Positions 48,738-57,957 of a stretch of 64,000 nucleotides of DNA are shown here, piece after piece. The position numbers were made by a program, and so were the translations under genes. Source of the DNA: UBA6614 sp002433235 (lineage in GTDB: Bacteria; Verrucomicrobiota; Verrucomicrobiia; Limisphaerales; UBA1100); contig DJHS01000153.1 in assembly GCA_002433235.1 (NCBI GenBank), forward strand, positions 1 to 64,000, read 5' to 3'. The notes beneath the pieces are model-generated. The model was not told the origin of the DNA, made no database searches, and saw only the letters and a list, made by a program, of their open reading frames with translations. How positions within the stretch are numbered: position 1 is the first letter of the stretch; every line of letters starts with the position of its first letter.

Positions 48738-51329
48738 ATGGGAAAAACACTGGTCATCGCAGAAAAGCCGTCTGTGCAGACAGATTTAGCGCGCGTGCTG
48801 GGGAAGGAGCTGGGGAAGTTCCAGAAGAAGGGGAAGGACCGGAACAGTTATTTCGAAAATGATACAACGCTGATCTCCTCAGCAGTGGGCCACTTGGTGG
48901 AATTGAAAATGCCCGAGGGGCCGAACGGGCGCAAGCTGCCCTGGGGTATCAAGTATTTGCCGGTGATCCCGAACCGGTTTGAACTGCAGCCCATCGAGAA
49001 AAGCGAGTCGCGCCTAAACCTGCTGCTCAAGCTGATCAAGAGGCGCGAGGTGGAAATAATCGTGAACGCCTGCGACGCCGGGCGCGAGGGTGAATTGATC
49101 TTCCGTTACATCATGGCGCTGGCCGGGGTGGATAAACCTCTGCGCCGGATGTGGATGCAGTCGATGACCGATGCCTCGATCGTAAGGGCCTTCAAGCAAC
49201 TGCGCGAGGACGCCTCCATGCAGCCCTTGGCGGACGCGGCCTTGTGCCGGTCGGAAAGCGATTGGCTGGTGGGACTGAACGGGTCGCGGGCATTGACGGC
49301 GTTCAATTCGCGGCATGGCGGCTTTAACATGACCACCGCCGGCCGGGTCCAGACGCCGACACTGGTGATCCTGGCCGAACGCGAACGCGCGATCCGAAAC
49401 TTCAAGGAGCGTGACTACTGGGAGGTCCACGCGGAATTTGAGGTGGCCACCGGCACGTATGCGGGAAGGTGGTTCCGCGAGGATTTTCAGAAACCGGACG
49501 ACGACCATGCCCGTGCTGAGAGGCTCTGGACCGAGGCGGAGGCGGAGGCAATCGTGGCGCGTTGCACGGGACAGATGGGTGTGGTGGAGGAAAACAAGAA
49601 GCCAAGCAAACAAATCCCGCCGCAACTCTTCGACCTCACCACGCTGCAGCGCGAGGCGGGCAGCCGGTTTGGTTTCAGCGCGCGCAACACGCTAGGCATC
49701 GCGCAGGCGCTTTACGAGAGGCACAAGCTGCTGACATATCCGCGGACGGATTCAAAATGTTTGCCGGAGGATTATATCGGCACCGTGCGCGAGCATTTGC
49801 AGGCATTCGCCAGGGCCAACCCCAGCGCCACGCTGGCGCGCGAAGCCATCAACGGTGCAGCCAAGGTGCTGGCCCAAGATTGGCTGAAACCGAACAAGCG
49901 TATTTTCAACAACGCCAAGATCAGTGACCACTTTGCCATCATCCCAACCGGCAAGCTGCCCGGCGCAGGCCTGAAGGAGCAGGAACAGAAAATCTTCGAC
50001 CTCGTCCTGCGGCGGCTGGTGGCCATCTTTTTCCCGCCGGCAGAATTCGAGAACACGCGACGCATCACGCGCGTGGGTGAGGATTCTTTTTTGACCACCG
50101 GCAAAATCCTCATGGTGCCCGGCTATCTGGAGGTCTACGGCCGCCAGCCCGGCGTAGCCGCGGCCAAGGATGAGCTTGTCCCCGCCGAGACGGGCGAAGC
50201 GGCAACAGTGGCAAACCTGGAAACCCGGGCCGAACAAACCAAGCCGCCCGCCCGTTACACGGAAGCGACGCTGCTCTCGGCCATGGAAACGGCCGGCAAA
50301 CGGGTGGACGACGAAGAGTTGCGCGAGGCCATGAGCGAGCGCGGACTGGGAACACCCGCCACACGCGCGGCCATCATCGAAGGTCTCATTTCGCACAAGT
50401 ACGTTTTTCGGAATGAACAGAAGAAAAGCGAATTGGTGGTCTCGAACAAGGGCTTGGCGCTGATTGATTTGCTGGAAGATATCGGTATCGAGGCACTGAC
50501 TTCGCCGGAACTGACTGGCGAATGGGAGTACAAGCTCAAGCAAATGGAAGGAGGCGAACTCACCCGCGAGGCGTTCATGGGCGAGATCAAGTTGCTAACC
50601 GAAAGCATTGTGCACGCCACCAAAGACAAGATGACCGAGCTGGCCAACCGCACCTACCCGGATCTCGAGGCGGTCTGCCCCAGCTGTGACAGCACCGTGC
50701 TTCGGCAGACCGACGGCAACTACGAGTGCCGCGGCGATGACTGCAAGTTTAAGCTCAACAAGTACATCGCCAGCCACAAGCTTGTCCCGGAAGAGGCCAA
50801 GGCGCTGCTGGAGCAGGGGCGCATCGGGCCATTCGAGGATTTTAAAAACCGTTTTGGCCAGCCGTTCGTGGCGGAGTTGAAAATGACCGAGGGCGGGCGG
50901 GGTGGATGGAAGCCGGAGTTTATTTTCGAGGGCGATGAGGAACGTGAGTCGGAAGCCAACAACCTTACGAACGACCAATTGCTCTGCAACACCGAGCTGC
51001 CGGACGGCTCACCAGTGAAAGTATACCAGACCGACCGCGCCTACCTTTGCCCCGACATGGCACCCGACAAGCAAAAGGGCGGCACCCGCATTGCCAAGGA
51101 GATTTTAAAGAAGGAGATTCCCGCAGAGGAAGCCATCCGCCTGTTCACGGAAGGCAAAACCGGGGTCATCCACGGATTCATTTCCAAACGCGGACGGCCG
51201 TTCAGCGCGTTCCTTATTCTGGACAAGGCCACCGGCAAGCTGGCTTGGGAATTCCCGCCGCGCCCCGCCAAGAAAAAGGCCGCCAAAAAGAAATCCGCCA
51301 AGGCCAAGAAAACTGGCGACGGGGATTGA
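48738..51329 (+). CDS. topB: DNA topoisomerase III (TopB-like)
   Basis: This type IA topoisomerase of 863 residues has the TOPRIM domain KTLVIAEKPSVQTDLARVLG with VNACDAGREGELIFRYIMAL, and VGRQ-type segment MTTAGRVQTPTLVILAERER. The catalytic Tyr is in HKLLTYPRTDSKCLPEDY, and the later segment TEATLLSAMETAGKRVDDEE follows. After the core there is a zinc ribbon (CPSCDSTVLRQTDGNYECRG with DDCKF) and two C-terminal topoisomerase-III repeats (KLVPEEAKALLEQGRIGPFE; KEIPAEEAIRLFTEGKTGVI). The end is a Lys-rich tail. The start ATG 48738 is chosen by the conserved MGKTLVIAEKPS. Confidence 0.95.
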   Translation: MGKTLVIAEKPSVQTDLARVLGKELGKFQKKGKDRNSYFENDTTLISSAVGHLVELKMPEGPNGRKLPWGIKYLPVIPNRFELQPIEKSESRLNLLLKLIKRREVEIIVNACDAGREGELIFRYIMALAGVDKPLRRMWMQSMTDASIVRAFKQLREDASMQPLADAALCRSESDWLVGLNGSRALTAFNSRHGGFNMTTAGRVQTPTLVILAERERAIRNFKERDYWEVHAEFEVATGTYAGRWFREDFQKPDDDHARAERLWTEAEAEAIVARCTGQMGVVEENKKPSKQIPPQLFDLTTLQREAGSRFGFSARNTLGIAQALYERHKLLTYPRTDSKCLPEDYIGTVREHLQAFARANPSATLAREAINGAAKVLAQDWLKPNKRIFNNAKISDHFAIIPTGKLPGAGLKEQEQKIFDLVLRRLVAIFFPPAEFENTRRITRVGEDSFLTTGKILMVPGYLEVYGRQPGVAAAKDELVPAETGEAATVANLETRAEQTKPPARYTEATLLSAMETAGKRVDDEELREAMSERGLGTPATRAAIIEGLISHKYVFRNEQKKSELVVSNKGLALIDLLEDIGIEALTSPELTGEWEYKLKQMEGGELTREAFMGEIKLLTESIVHATKDKMTELANRTYPDLEAVCPSCDSTVLRQTDGNYECRGDDCKFKLNKYIASHKLVPEEAKALLEQGRIGPFEDFKNRFGQPFVAELKMTEGGRGGWKPEFIFEGDEERESEANNLTNDQLLCNTELPDGSPVKVYQTDRAYLCPDMAPDKQKGGTRIAKEILKKEIPAEEAIRLFTEGKTGVIHGFISKRGRPFSAFLILDKATGKLAWEFPPRPAKKKAAKKKSAKAKKTGDGD

Positions 51330-51378
51330 TCCCGGGGTTCAACTTGTTCCCCAGCCGTGTTTCTGTTAGCCTAGATTT

Positions 51379-52326
51379 ATGCCGGGGAGGGCAGATATTC
51401 GGGACGAATCGGTTGCGGCTTTTCTTGCGTACCTCGATGCTGAAGCCGGCGCCTCCCCCTACACCCAGCGTAACTACCGTCAGGCATTGGAGGAATTCGC
51501 ACGCTGGCACACGGATGAGCATCAGTCCGTTCACGACTGGCTAAAACTCGAGCGAACGGATTTCCGCGCCTACCTGCGCTTCCTCGGCCGCGGCAATCTC
51601 AGCCGGTCCGCTATCCAGCTGCGTTTTTCTGCGCTGCGTTCCTTTTACAAGTTTCTGGTTCGCCTCGGCAAACTCGCTGATTCCCCCATCAAGAACATCA
51701 CCCTGCCCCGGAAAGAGAAACGGCTTCCCCAGTTTTTGACCATCGAACAGACCACCGCCCTGATCGAGGCCCCCCTACGCGAACTTGAGGAACTACGCAA
51801 AGCTGACGCCCAGTCCAATCCAACTCTGTTCCTGCGCGACGCTGCCATCCTGGAAGCCATCTATTCCTGCGGCCTGCGCGTCAGCGAACTCTGCGCCTTG
51901 AAGGCGCAGGACATCGACCTGGATCGACGCATCGTCCGCGTCCTTGGCAAGGGCAAAAAGGAACGCCAACTCCCCATTGGCATCCCCGCCATACGCGCCA
52001 TTGAACGCTACTGGAAATCGCTTGCCCATCCCCCCACCGGCGAACTGCCGGCCTTCCTGATCCACCCCAACAAGCCCAAGCCCATCTATCCCAGAATCGT
52101 CCAGCTTCGCCTGAAGCATTACCTTGCCGCCACCGGGCTGGACCCCTCGCTTACCCCCCACAAGCTGCGCCACAGCTATGCAACCCACCTGCTTAATGCC
52201 GGCGCCGACCTGCGCAGTGTTCAGGAGCTTTTGGGCCACGAAAATCTCACCACCACCCAGGTCTACACCCATCTCACCACCGACCGCTTAAAGCAGGCCT
52301 ACGACAGCGCTCACCCGCGCGCGTAG
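51379..52326 (+). CDS. tyrosine recombinase of the XerC/XerD type
   Basis: This 315-residue site-specific recombinase probably resolves chromosome dimers. The N-terminal SAM-like domain shows TQRNYRQALEEFARWH, and FRAYLRFLGRGNLSRSAIQL follows. The catalytic residues are visible: Arg in SCGLRVSELCALKAQDID, Lys in LGKGKKERQLPIG, HxxR in TPHKLRHSYATHLLNAGADL, His in ELLGHENLTTTQVY, and the nucleophile Tyr in VYTHLT. There is no adjacent integrase partner, phage gene or att-like repeat, so it is a housekeeping Xer. The XerC or XerD assignment is not resolvable here. Confidence 0.93.
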   Translation: MPGRADIRDESVAAFLAYLDAEAGASPYTQRNYRQALEEFARWHTDEHQSVHDWLKLERTDFRAYLRFLGRGNLSRSAIQLRFSALRSFYKFLVRLGKLADSPIKNITLPRKEKRLPQFLTIEQTTALIEAPLRELEELRKADAQSNPTLFLRDAAILEAIYSCGLRVSELCALKAQDIDLDRRIVRVLGKGKKERQLPIGIPAIRAIERYWKSLAHPPTGELPAFLIHPNKPKPIYPRIVQLRLKHYLAATGLDPSLTPHKLRHSYATHLLNAGADLRSVQELLGHENLTTTQVYTHLTTDRLKQAYDSAHPRA

Positions 52327-52375
52327 TCTTTTTTGGCTTTCGCCCGCCACTCAATCGCCTATACTTGTACCGACC

Positions 52376-55264
52376 ATGAAGGCGCTCCTCACCCTCCTCC
52401 CCGTGCTTGCCCTAGGCGCCGCCGAACCCAAACCTGATCCCAAGGAACTCCCCCGAATCCCTCACACTCCCGCCAAAGATGCCCTCAAATCCTTCATCGT
52501 GAAGGAAGGCTTCGACCTGCAACTCACCGCCGCCGAACCACTCGTGGCCGATCCCGTGGCCATGTGCTTCGACGAGTTCGGGCGCCTGTTCGTGGTGGAA
52601 ATGATTGGCTACTCCGAACGCCAACACGAAAAGCTCGGCCGCATCCGCCGCCTCGTGGACACCAACGGCGACGGCCGTTTCGACCAGTCCACCATCTATG
52701 CCAAGGGCTTGGCATGGCCCACCGCCCTTTTCTGCTGGCGCGGCGGGCTTATCGTCGGCGTCACGCCCGACCTGCTCTATTTTAAAGACACCAACAACGA
52801 CGGCGTTGCCGACACACAAAAGAAACTTTTCACTGGGTTCGGCCGCGAAAGGCTGAACGTCCAAGGCATCTTCAACAGCCTCCGCTGGGGTCTGGACAAC
52901 CGCATCCACGGCGCCACCGCCCACAACGGTGGCGAAATCTCATCCCTCAACAACAAAGGCAAACCCCTCAGCCTCCGCGGCCGTGACTTTTCATTCAACC
53001 CACACACCCTCGATCTCCGCGCCGAAAGCAGCACCGCCCAGCACGGCATGAGCTTTGATGACCATGGACGCAAGTTTGTCTGCAGCAACAGCAGCCACAT
53101 CCAAGCCATCCTCTACCCCTCGCGCTATCTGGGCCTCAACCCTCATTTCGCGCTGCCCAGCCAGCGCGTGGGCATCGCGGCCGATGGCCCGGCCGCCCCC
53201 GTCCACCGCATCAGCCCCGATGAACCCTGGCGCATCGTCCGCACCCGCTGGCGCATCGCCGGCAAGGTGCGCGGCCCCGTGGAAGGCGGCGGCCGGGTCT
53301 CCGGCTACTTTACCGCGGCCACCGGCATCACTATTTACCGCGGCGATGCCCTCGGCAACGCCTTCCGCGGCAACGCCTTCATCGCCGATGCCGGCAGCAA
53401 CCTCATCCACCGCAAGCTTCTTCATTACGACAACGTGCAACCCGTTGCCAAGCGGCCGCCCGACGAGTTGAAACAAGAGTTCATCGCCAGTCGGGACAAT
53501 TGGTTCCGCCCCGTCCAGTTTGCCAACGCCCCAGACGGCTGCCTCTACATCGCCGACATGTACCGCGAAACCATTGAGCATCCCTGGTCCATCCCGCAGT
53601 CGATCAAAAAGCATCTCGACCTCAACAGCGGCAACGACCGGGGCCGCATTTGGCGCATCGCTCCAAAGGGTTTCAATCCGCCTCGTCGTAAACTGCCCGG
53701 CAACATGAACCTCGCCGAACTGGCCGCCACTCTGGAGCACTCCAACGGCTGGCATCGCGACACCGCCGCCCGACTCATCTATGAAAGGCAGGATAAATCC
53801 ATCACCCCGGCGTTGACAAAATTGGCCGCCCAGTCCAAGTCGTCCGCCGGGCGCATCCATGCACTTTGGGCACTCCACGGCCTGGGTGCCCTCCAGCCCA
53901 GTCATCTGCTGCCCTCCCTGCAAAACGGACAGCCCCTCGTGCGCGTCCAGGCCATGAGACTCGCCGAGCAGTTCACAAAGCATCCTAGTATCATCAACGC
54001 CATTCTGGAACAGGTGGACCACGAGTCATCCGCCGTCCGGTTCCAGTGCGCCCTCACCGCCTCCATGCTGCCGACCAGTGAAAAGAAGAATCTGGCCACC
54101 GCCATTCTACTGACCAAATCCGGAGACGATCGCTGGCTCCAAGACGCTGCTCTTCATGCCTTGGACACAGGCCTGGACGACCTGTTCATCGCCATGCATG
54201 CCCAGCCGAAATTTCCCGGCAATTTAAAACTGGAACTACTCCGTCTCATCGGCCGCCGCAATCGACCGGCCGAAATAGCCAGGATCACACTCCTGCTTGC
54301 ACGGCGCGCCCCGGATGCGGAAACTCTCGCCTGGATCAACGCGCTCGGAAAAGCCGCGCCCCACTTGCCCGCCTTGGAAAAGGAGGCCCTGCGCTGGCTA
54401 ACCCTGCCCGCAAACGAGAAGCCCGACGACGCCTTGATTCCCGCCATCCCGCTGGCAACCCGCCGGGGCTTTCGTGAAGCCGCGCCCGCCCTCGTCACCG
54501 TGGCGAACACCCGCAAATCCGATGCCGTCAGGATCGCGGCCATCCAAGCTTTGGCGGAATTTTCAGACGACCAAATCGCCCAACACCTCTTGAACCTTTG
54601 GTCCCGGTCATCTTCACGTCTCCGCGCTGAAATCTTGGGGGCCATGACCGGCCGGCCCAGCCGGGTTGATGCGCTCTTGGACGAAGTCGAAAAAGGTGGA
54701 TTCAAAAAAGCCGACCTGCCCGCTTCTACACTCGCCGTGCTCCGCAATCAAAAGGATCAACGTTTAAAGGCACGCGCCATCAAACTTTTGGGAGCACCGC
54801 CACCATCCAAAACCCTACAGGAAGTGCTACGCGGCTTCCTGCCCGCGCTCAAGCTCAAGGGCAACGCGGAACGAGGTGGAACAATTTTCACTCAACGATG
54901 TGCAACGTGCCACCGGGCAGACCGGGCCGGATATGCCTTGGGGCCGGACTTGGAAACCCTCAAAACCACGGGCCCTGAAAAGATTCTGGCCAACCTGATC
55001 GATCCCAACCGCGAAGTATTGGCCAGTTATGTAGCCTACAACATCACAACTCAGGATGGTGAAGAAATTGTCGGATTGCTCGGCGATGAAACCACCACGC
55101 ATGTCCGGGTGAAACTGCCGCTGGGCAAGGAACGTCTGCTGCCCCGCAACGAAGTGCGCGCCATGCGAAGCCAAGGCCGGTCCATCATGCCCGAGGGGCT
55201 GGAGGCCGGCCTCACCCACCAGCACATGGCGGATCTGCTGGCATTCATCACGTCACTGAAGTAA
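52376..55264 (+). CDS. PVC-type membrane-bound dehydrogenase with HEAT repeats and C-terminal cytochrome c
   Basis: This 962-residue secreted protein has a signal peptide (MKALLTLLPVLALGAAEPKP). The N-terminal beta-propeller resembles glucose/sorbosone dehydrogenase (DPVAMCFDEFGRLFVVEMIG; GDGRFDQSTIYAKGLAWPTA; HAMSFDDHG-type segments; GAFIADAGSNLIHRK-like region). A long HEAT-repeat stretch of about 350 residues follows, then a c-type heme domain with FTQRCATCHRADRAGYALGP (near residue 845) and IDPNREVLASYVAYNI, ending in GLTHQHMADLLAFITSLK. This architecture is characteristic of PVC bacteria. It probably oxidises a carbohydrate in the periplasm; substrate unknown. Confidence 0.9.
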   Translation: MKALLTLLPVLALGAAEPKPDPKELPRIPHTPAKDALKSFIVKEGFDLQLTAAEPLVADPVAMCFDEFGRLFVVEMIGYSERQHEKLGRIRRLVDTNGDGRFDQSTIYAKGLAWPTALFCWRGGLIVGVTPDLLYFKDTNNDGVADTQKKLFTGFGRERLNVQGIFNSLRWGLDNRIHGATAHNGGEISSLNNKGKPLSLRGRDFSFNPHTLDLRAESSTAQHGMSFDDHGRKFVCSNSSHIQAILYPSRYLGLNPHFALPSQRVGIAADGPAAPVHRISPDEPWRIVRTRWRIAGKVRGPVEGGGRVSGYFTAATGITIYRGDALGNAFRGNAFIADAGSNLIHRKLLHYDNVQPVAKRPPDELKQEFIASRDNWFRPVQFANAPDGCLYIADMYRETIEHPWSIPQSIKKHLDLNSGNDRGRIWRIAPKGFNPPRRKLPGNMNLAELAATLEHSNGWHRDTAARLIYERQDKSITPALTKLAAQSKSSAGRIHALWALHGLGALQPSHLLPSLQNGQPLVRVQAMRLAEQFTKHPSIINAILEQVDHESSAVRFQCALTASMLPTSEKKNLATAILLTKSGDDRWLQDAALHALDTGLDDLFIAMHAQPKFPGNLKLELLRLIGRRNRPAEIARITLLLARRAPDAETLAWINALGKAAPHLPALEKEALRWLTLPANEKPDDALIPAIPLATRRGFREAAPALVTVANTRKSDAVRIAAIQALAEFSDDQIAQHLLNLWSRSSSRLRAEILGAMTGRPSRVDALLDEVEKGGFKKADLPASTLAVLRNQKDQRLKARAIKLLGAPPPSKTLQEVLRGFLPALKLKGNAERGGTIFTQRCATCHRADRAGYALGPDLETLKTTGPEKILANLIDPNREVLASYVAYNITTQDGEEIVGLLGDETTTHVRVKLPLGKERLLPRNEVRAMRSQGRSIMPEGLEAGLTHQHMADLLAFITSLK

Positions 55265-55270
55265 GCCCGG

Positions 55271-56527
55271 TTATTTTCCCGGCCGAATCACGTCGCCCAT
55301 TTGCAGGCGCGCCCGTGCCGCGCCGGATGGAAAGCGCAACACCGCCCTGCCATTGGTGATGCGAAGCACCTCCATCTTGGCCACCACTAGGCCATCACGC
55401 CAAACCCACGCCACCTGCCCCTTGCGCGCGTCCCTCCAGTCTGTCTCGGCAAAGCCGTACTGGGCATGTACACGGGTGATCTTGTGAGTGGAACCAGTGG
55501 CATTTGTCTGCGGCGCGGGAATGGTGGGCAGTGTGGTACGGCTCGAATTATTTCGCTCGGCGGCAGCATCTTCCAGCCGGGCGAGGCGGCTAGTTAACTC
55601 GGCCATTTGTACGAGAAGATTTTCCTTTTCCGCCTCGGCCGTTTTCAACTCCGCCCGCAGTGCGGCAAGATCTCGCGCCTGTTGGGCCACCTTGGGGTCG
55701 GGCATAGACTTGGGCTCGGGTCGATTGGCCATGCGAGCGATTTCTTTTTTAAGAGATTCGTTGGCACTACGCAGAATCTGAATTTGCCGTGTCATGCGGG
55801 CAGCCAGAACACGTTCACCAGCCAATTCTTTTTGGGCGTCCTTCAACTCACGGGCCTGCTCGGCAGCTTTTCGCTCGCTTCCTTTTCGTACACCCACTTG
55901 GTGCTCCAGCTGCCGGACCCGCGACTGGGCGGCGGCCAAAGCACGCCGCATCGCAGCCTCGCGTGCGGCCTTTTCCTCATCGCAATCCTTCTCTTTCTTT
56001 CGATGCTCAAGAATCACCGCCTGGGCCTGCTGCAGTTCACCCTGTTGAAGGGCCAACTGGCGCTGCAGAGTAGCGACATCTTCCTGATGCTGTTTCACCC
56101 ATTGCGCCTTGGCCTGGTCGAAGTGAAATGCCTGAGCCTGCATTTGCCGTTGGGCATTTTTCACGGCGGCGTTGGCTCGCGCGGTCACATCAGGCGACAC
56201 ACCCTGTTGTTTACAGCGGATTTCAATTTTCTCATCTCGAGTGACAATCTTGGCTTGCACAAACTCGACATTTTTTCGCCGGGCCTGTTCGCGAATGATT
56301 TTGCGATCGAGCTGCGCAATGCGCTTGTTGGCCTTATCCATCTCCGCGCGGTGCGCCTCGGCACGCTGCGCCCAAGGGCCAAGTAACACCCAGATGATCA
56401 AGCCACACAGGAAAATGATGAACAACAGGCAGGCACGCAGAACGCGCTTGCGAAGGAGTGGATGGCCGCGGGGAATGCGCTGGATTCTCACGGGGCCGAC
56501 AGGGGATGCCTCGTCGGGGGGTTTCAT
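55271..56527 (-). CDS. coiled-coil membrane protein, unknown function
   Basis: This 418-residue protein has one membrane helix (residues about 30-50, ACLLFIIFLCGLIIWVLLGP) and a long Gln/Glu/Lys/Arg-rich coiled coil from about 55 to 330. The last ~70 residues form a beta-rich domain (HKITRVHAQYGFAETDWRDA; LVVAKMEVLRITNGRAVLRF; RARLQMGDVIRPG) that resembles small SH3/OB-like barrels. It is probably an envelope protein with the coiled coil in the periplasm. It is followed by the lipoprotein gene only after divergence of order (the lipoprotein lies upstream, 58 bp away), and both may form one transcript. Confidence 0.7.
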   Translation of the reverse strand: MKPPDEASPVGPVRIQRIPRGHPLLRKRVLRACLLFIIFLCGLIIWVLLGPWAQRAEAHRAEMDKANKRIAQLDRKIIREQARRKNVEFVQAKIVTRDEKIEIRCKQQGVSPDVTARANAAVKNAQRQMQAQAFHFDQAKAQWVKQHQEDVATLQRQLALQQGELQQAQAVILEHRKKEKDCDEEKAAREAAMRRALAAAQSRVRQLEHQVGVRKGSERKAAEQARELKDAQKELAGERVLAARMTRQIQILRSANESLKKEIARMANRPEPKSMPDPKVAQQARDLAALRAELKTAEAEKENLLVQMAELTSRLARLEDAAAERNNSSRTTLPTIPAPQTNATGSTHKITRVHAQYGFAETDWRDARKGQVAWVWRDGLVVAKMEVLRITNGRAVLRFPSGAARARLQMGDVIRPGK

Positions 56528-56585
56528 GAGGTCTGTGGTTGGTGCCCACCATAAGATACCTCATTTTGCCGGATTCGCAACCGGC

Positions 56586-57086
56586 TCAGGGATCAAGCCG
56601 ACGCAGGAAACTAGCGCGGTAGTCGTAATAAATATAGTCACGCACAACAACCTGGTTCACCCAGCGCCCCTCGGTCTCCACGGTGACCCCGTTGACGGTG
56701 ACACGTTCGCCGGGGACAAACTCGCGGGTGTTTTCCAGCCGCTGCGATTCGCGGTCAAACTTTTGTGAAGTAACCACCACCATCGCCCCAACCGCCTTGG
56801 CATGGCGCGGCAAATGCGAGGCGGGTGGTTGGTTGGCAGTATTAAATTCCGATGTGCCCAGCAGCTCATGCCCTGATTCGCGGAGCGCCCGAACCGTGTC
56901 CGAATGGTTCTCCATGAGAACGGGCCGAAGAGAAGGCTCGGGTACATCCTCCCGTGGCGCATCGGGAAGCGTAACGAGTGGAATGTAATGCGTCTCGTAT
57001 TTGTTCTCCGAAAGCCTGTCGAGCACCGAGCAGCCGGAACATACCAGCAACAACAAGAACACAAACATAGAGACAGGCCATTTCAT
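56586..57086 (-). CDS. small lipoprotein, unknown function
   Basis: This 166-residue protein has a lipoprotein signal (MKWPVSMFVFLLLLVCSGCS, lipobox CSGC, Cys at residue 19). The rest is hydrophilic (LITL-like PLVTLPDAPREDVPEPSL; ESGHELLGTSEFNTANQP; RHAKAVGAMVVVTSQKFDRE; RWVNQVVVRDYIYYDYRASF). AMVVVTSQKF and the final Tyr-rich strand suggest a compact beta domain. It lies upstream of the coiled-coil protein gene, same strand. No family recognised. Confidence 0.7.
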   Translation of the reverse strand: MKWPVSMFVFLLLLVCSGCSVLDRLSENKYETHYIPLVTLPDAPREDVPEPSLRPVLMENHSDTVRALRESGHELLGTSEFNTANQPPASHLPRHAKAVGAMVVVTSQKFDRESQRLENTREFVPGERVTVNGVTVETEGRWVNQVVVRDYIYYDYRASFLRRLDP

Positions 57087-57455
57087 ACGTACGCGTATCT
57101 ATTCACGTCCGAACCTAACCTCTTCGCGTCCTTTGTCAACCGGTTAATCGACACGAGAACCACCGCGGAGGCAACCCGCGGTGGTATCCGCTCACATCGC
57201 GCAGCGGCGGTCTCACTCTCTCGGTCAGGCCTAACAGAAAGCATTCCTTGCGGAACCTGTGTCTTCCAGCGTTTGCTAGGCAGGGTTACTGGTCTGCCTG
57301 ACGGTACTTTTAACCCTTTTTCCCCAGAGTCCAGCGGGCTGAAACTTGCCAGGCGTTGGGCTGGCCGGGTAGCAAATCCTGCTGCTGTACCCATCAAGGT
57401 GTACGTAGCATCGGGTGTGCCATAGTTCTCCCGGGATTTAAGTTGTGAATAACTT
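57087..57455 (-). other. 369-nt non-coding stretch with many hairpins; possible structured RNA
   Basis: No credible protein is encoded here. Read on the minus strand the region forms a string of stem-loops: GGGTA/TACCC around a GCA/TGC inner stem; GCCAG/CTGGC; CAGC/GCTG; AGGCAG/CTGCCT with a 10-nt loop; TTCC-GCAA-GGAA with a GNRA loop inside ACAG/CTGT; and a perfect 10-bp GC-rich hairpin at 57159-57185. It lies between the GNAT gene stop and the lipoprotein gene start, so it may be a separate RNA or a leader. It does not match tmRNA, RNase P, SRP or 6S consensus elements that I can recall. Confidence 0.45.
57159..57185. repeat. perfect 10-bp inverted repeat with 7-nt loop
   Basis: ACCACCGCGG (57159-57168) and CCGCGGTGGT (57176-57185) flank AGGCAAC. 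There is no T run after it on either strand, so it does not look like an intrinsic terminator. Confidence 0.85.
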
Positions 57456-57941
57456 TCAAGCCTTGGCCGCCAACCGCCGCAAGGGGTCACCGCTCATGCG
57501 GAAAAGCCGCCATTCCGACATTTGTTCGGCACCCAAATCCTCGTAAAAATTGATGGCGGGCTCGTTCCAATCCAAGGCCACCCATTCGAATCGGGCGCAG
57601 CCGCGGTCCACGGCAATTTTTGCCAAGTGCGCCAGCAGGATTTTGCCGATCCCGTGACGGCGAAATTCCGGCTTCACATACAGGTCTTCCAAGTACAGGC
57701 CCCGGCGCCCCATAAAGGTTGAAAAGTTATGGAAATAAACGGCGTAAGCAACGGGATCACCGTCCATCTCCGCGATGACCGCCTCGGCGACGGATTCCGC
57801 GCCAAAGAGGGAATCATGCAGGCTGGCCTCCGTGGCGACGACCTCATGCAGCAGTTTCTCGTATTCGGCTATGCCGCGGATGAACTCCAGCAACAACGGC
57901 ACGTCGGCCTCCGTGGCCTGACGGATAATCGGCTTGTCCAT
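57456..57941 (-). CDS. GNAT acetyltransferase (diamine-acetyltransferase-like)
   Basis: This 161-residue enzyme shows IRQATEADVPLLLEFIRGIA, FHNFSTFMGRRGLYLEDLYV, motif A VKPEFRRHGIGKILLAHLAK, and WVALDWNEPAINFYEDLGAE. This arrangement, with the YFHNFSTF...GLYLEDLYV segment, is typical of spermidine/spermine N1-acetyltransferase-like GNAT proteins. Actual substrate is unknown. It follows glmM by 16 bp and is likely the last gene of the folP-cdaA-glmM operon. Confidence 0.9.
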   Translation of the reverse strand: MDKPIIRQATEADVPLLLEFIRGIAEYEKLLHEVVATEASLHDSLFGAESVAEAVIAEMDGDPVAYAVYFHNFSTFMGRRGLYLEDLYVKPEFRRHGIGKILLAHLAKIAVDRGCARFEWVALDWNEPAINFYEDLGAEQMSEWRLFRMSGDPLRRLAAKA

Positions 57942-57957
57942 GAATTTTCAGTGACGG

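Noticed and set aside
51379..52326. Integrase of a mobile element
   Set aside because: It is a Xer-type recombinase with no phage or transposon genes, no tRNA and no flanking direct repeats nearby.
57159..57185. 10-bp GC hairpin as an intrinsic terminator
   Set aside because: No T run follows on either strand.
57083..57490. A 135-codon open frame on the minus strand and a 173-codon frame on the plus strand across the 57.1-57.5 kb region
   Set aside because: Neither has a plausible start next to a conserved N-terminus, the proteins look like random Arg/Ser/Pro-rich translations, and they overlap real genes at both ends.
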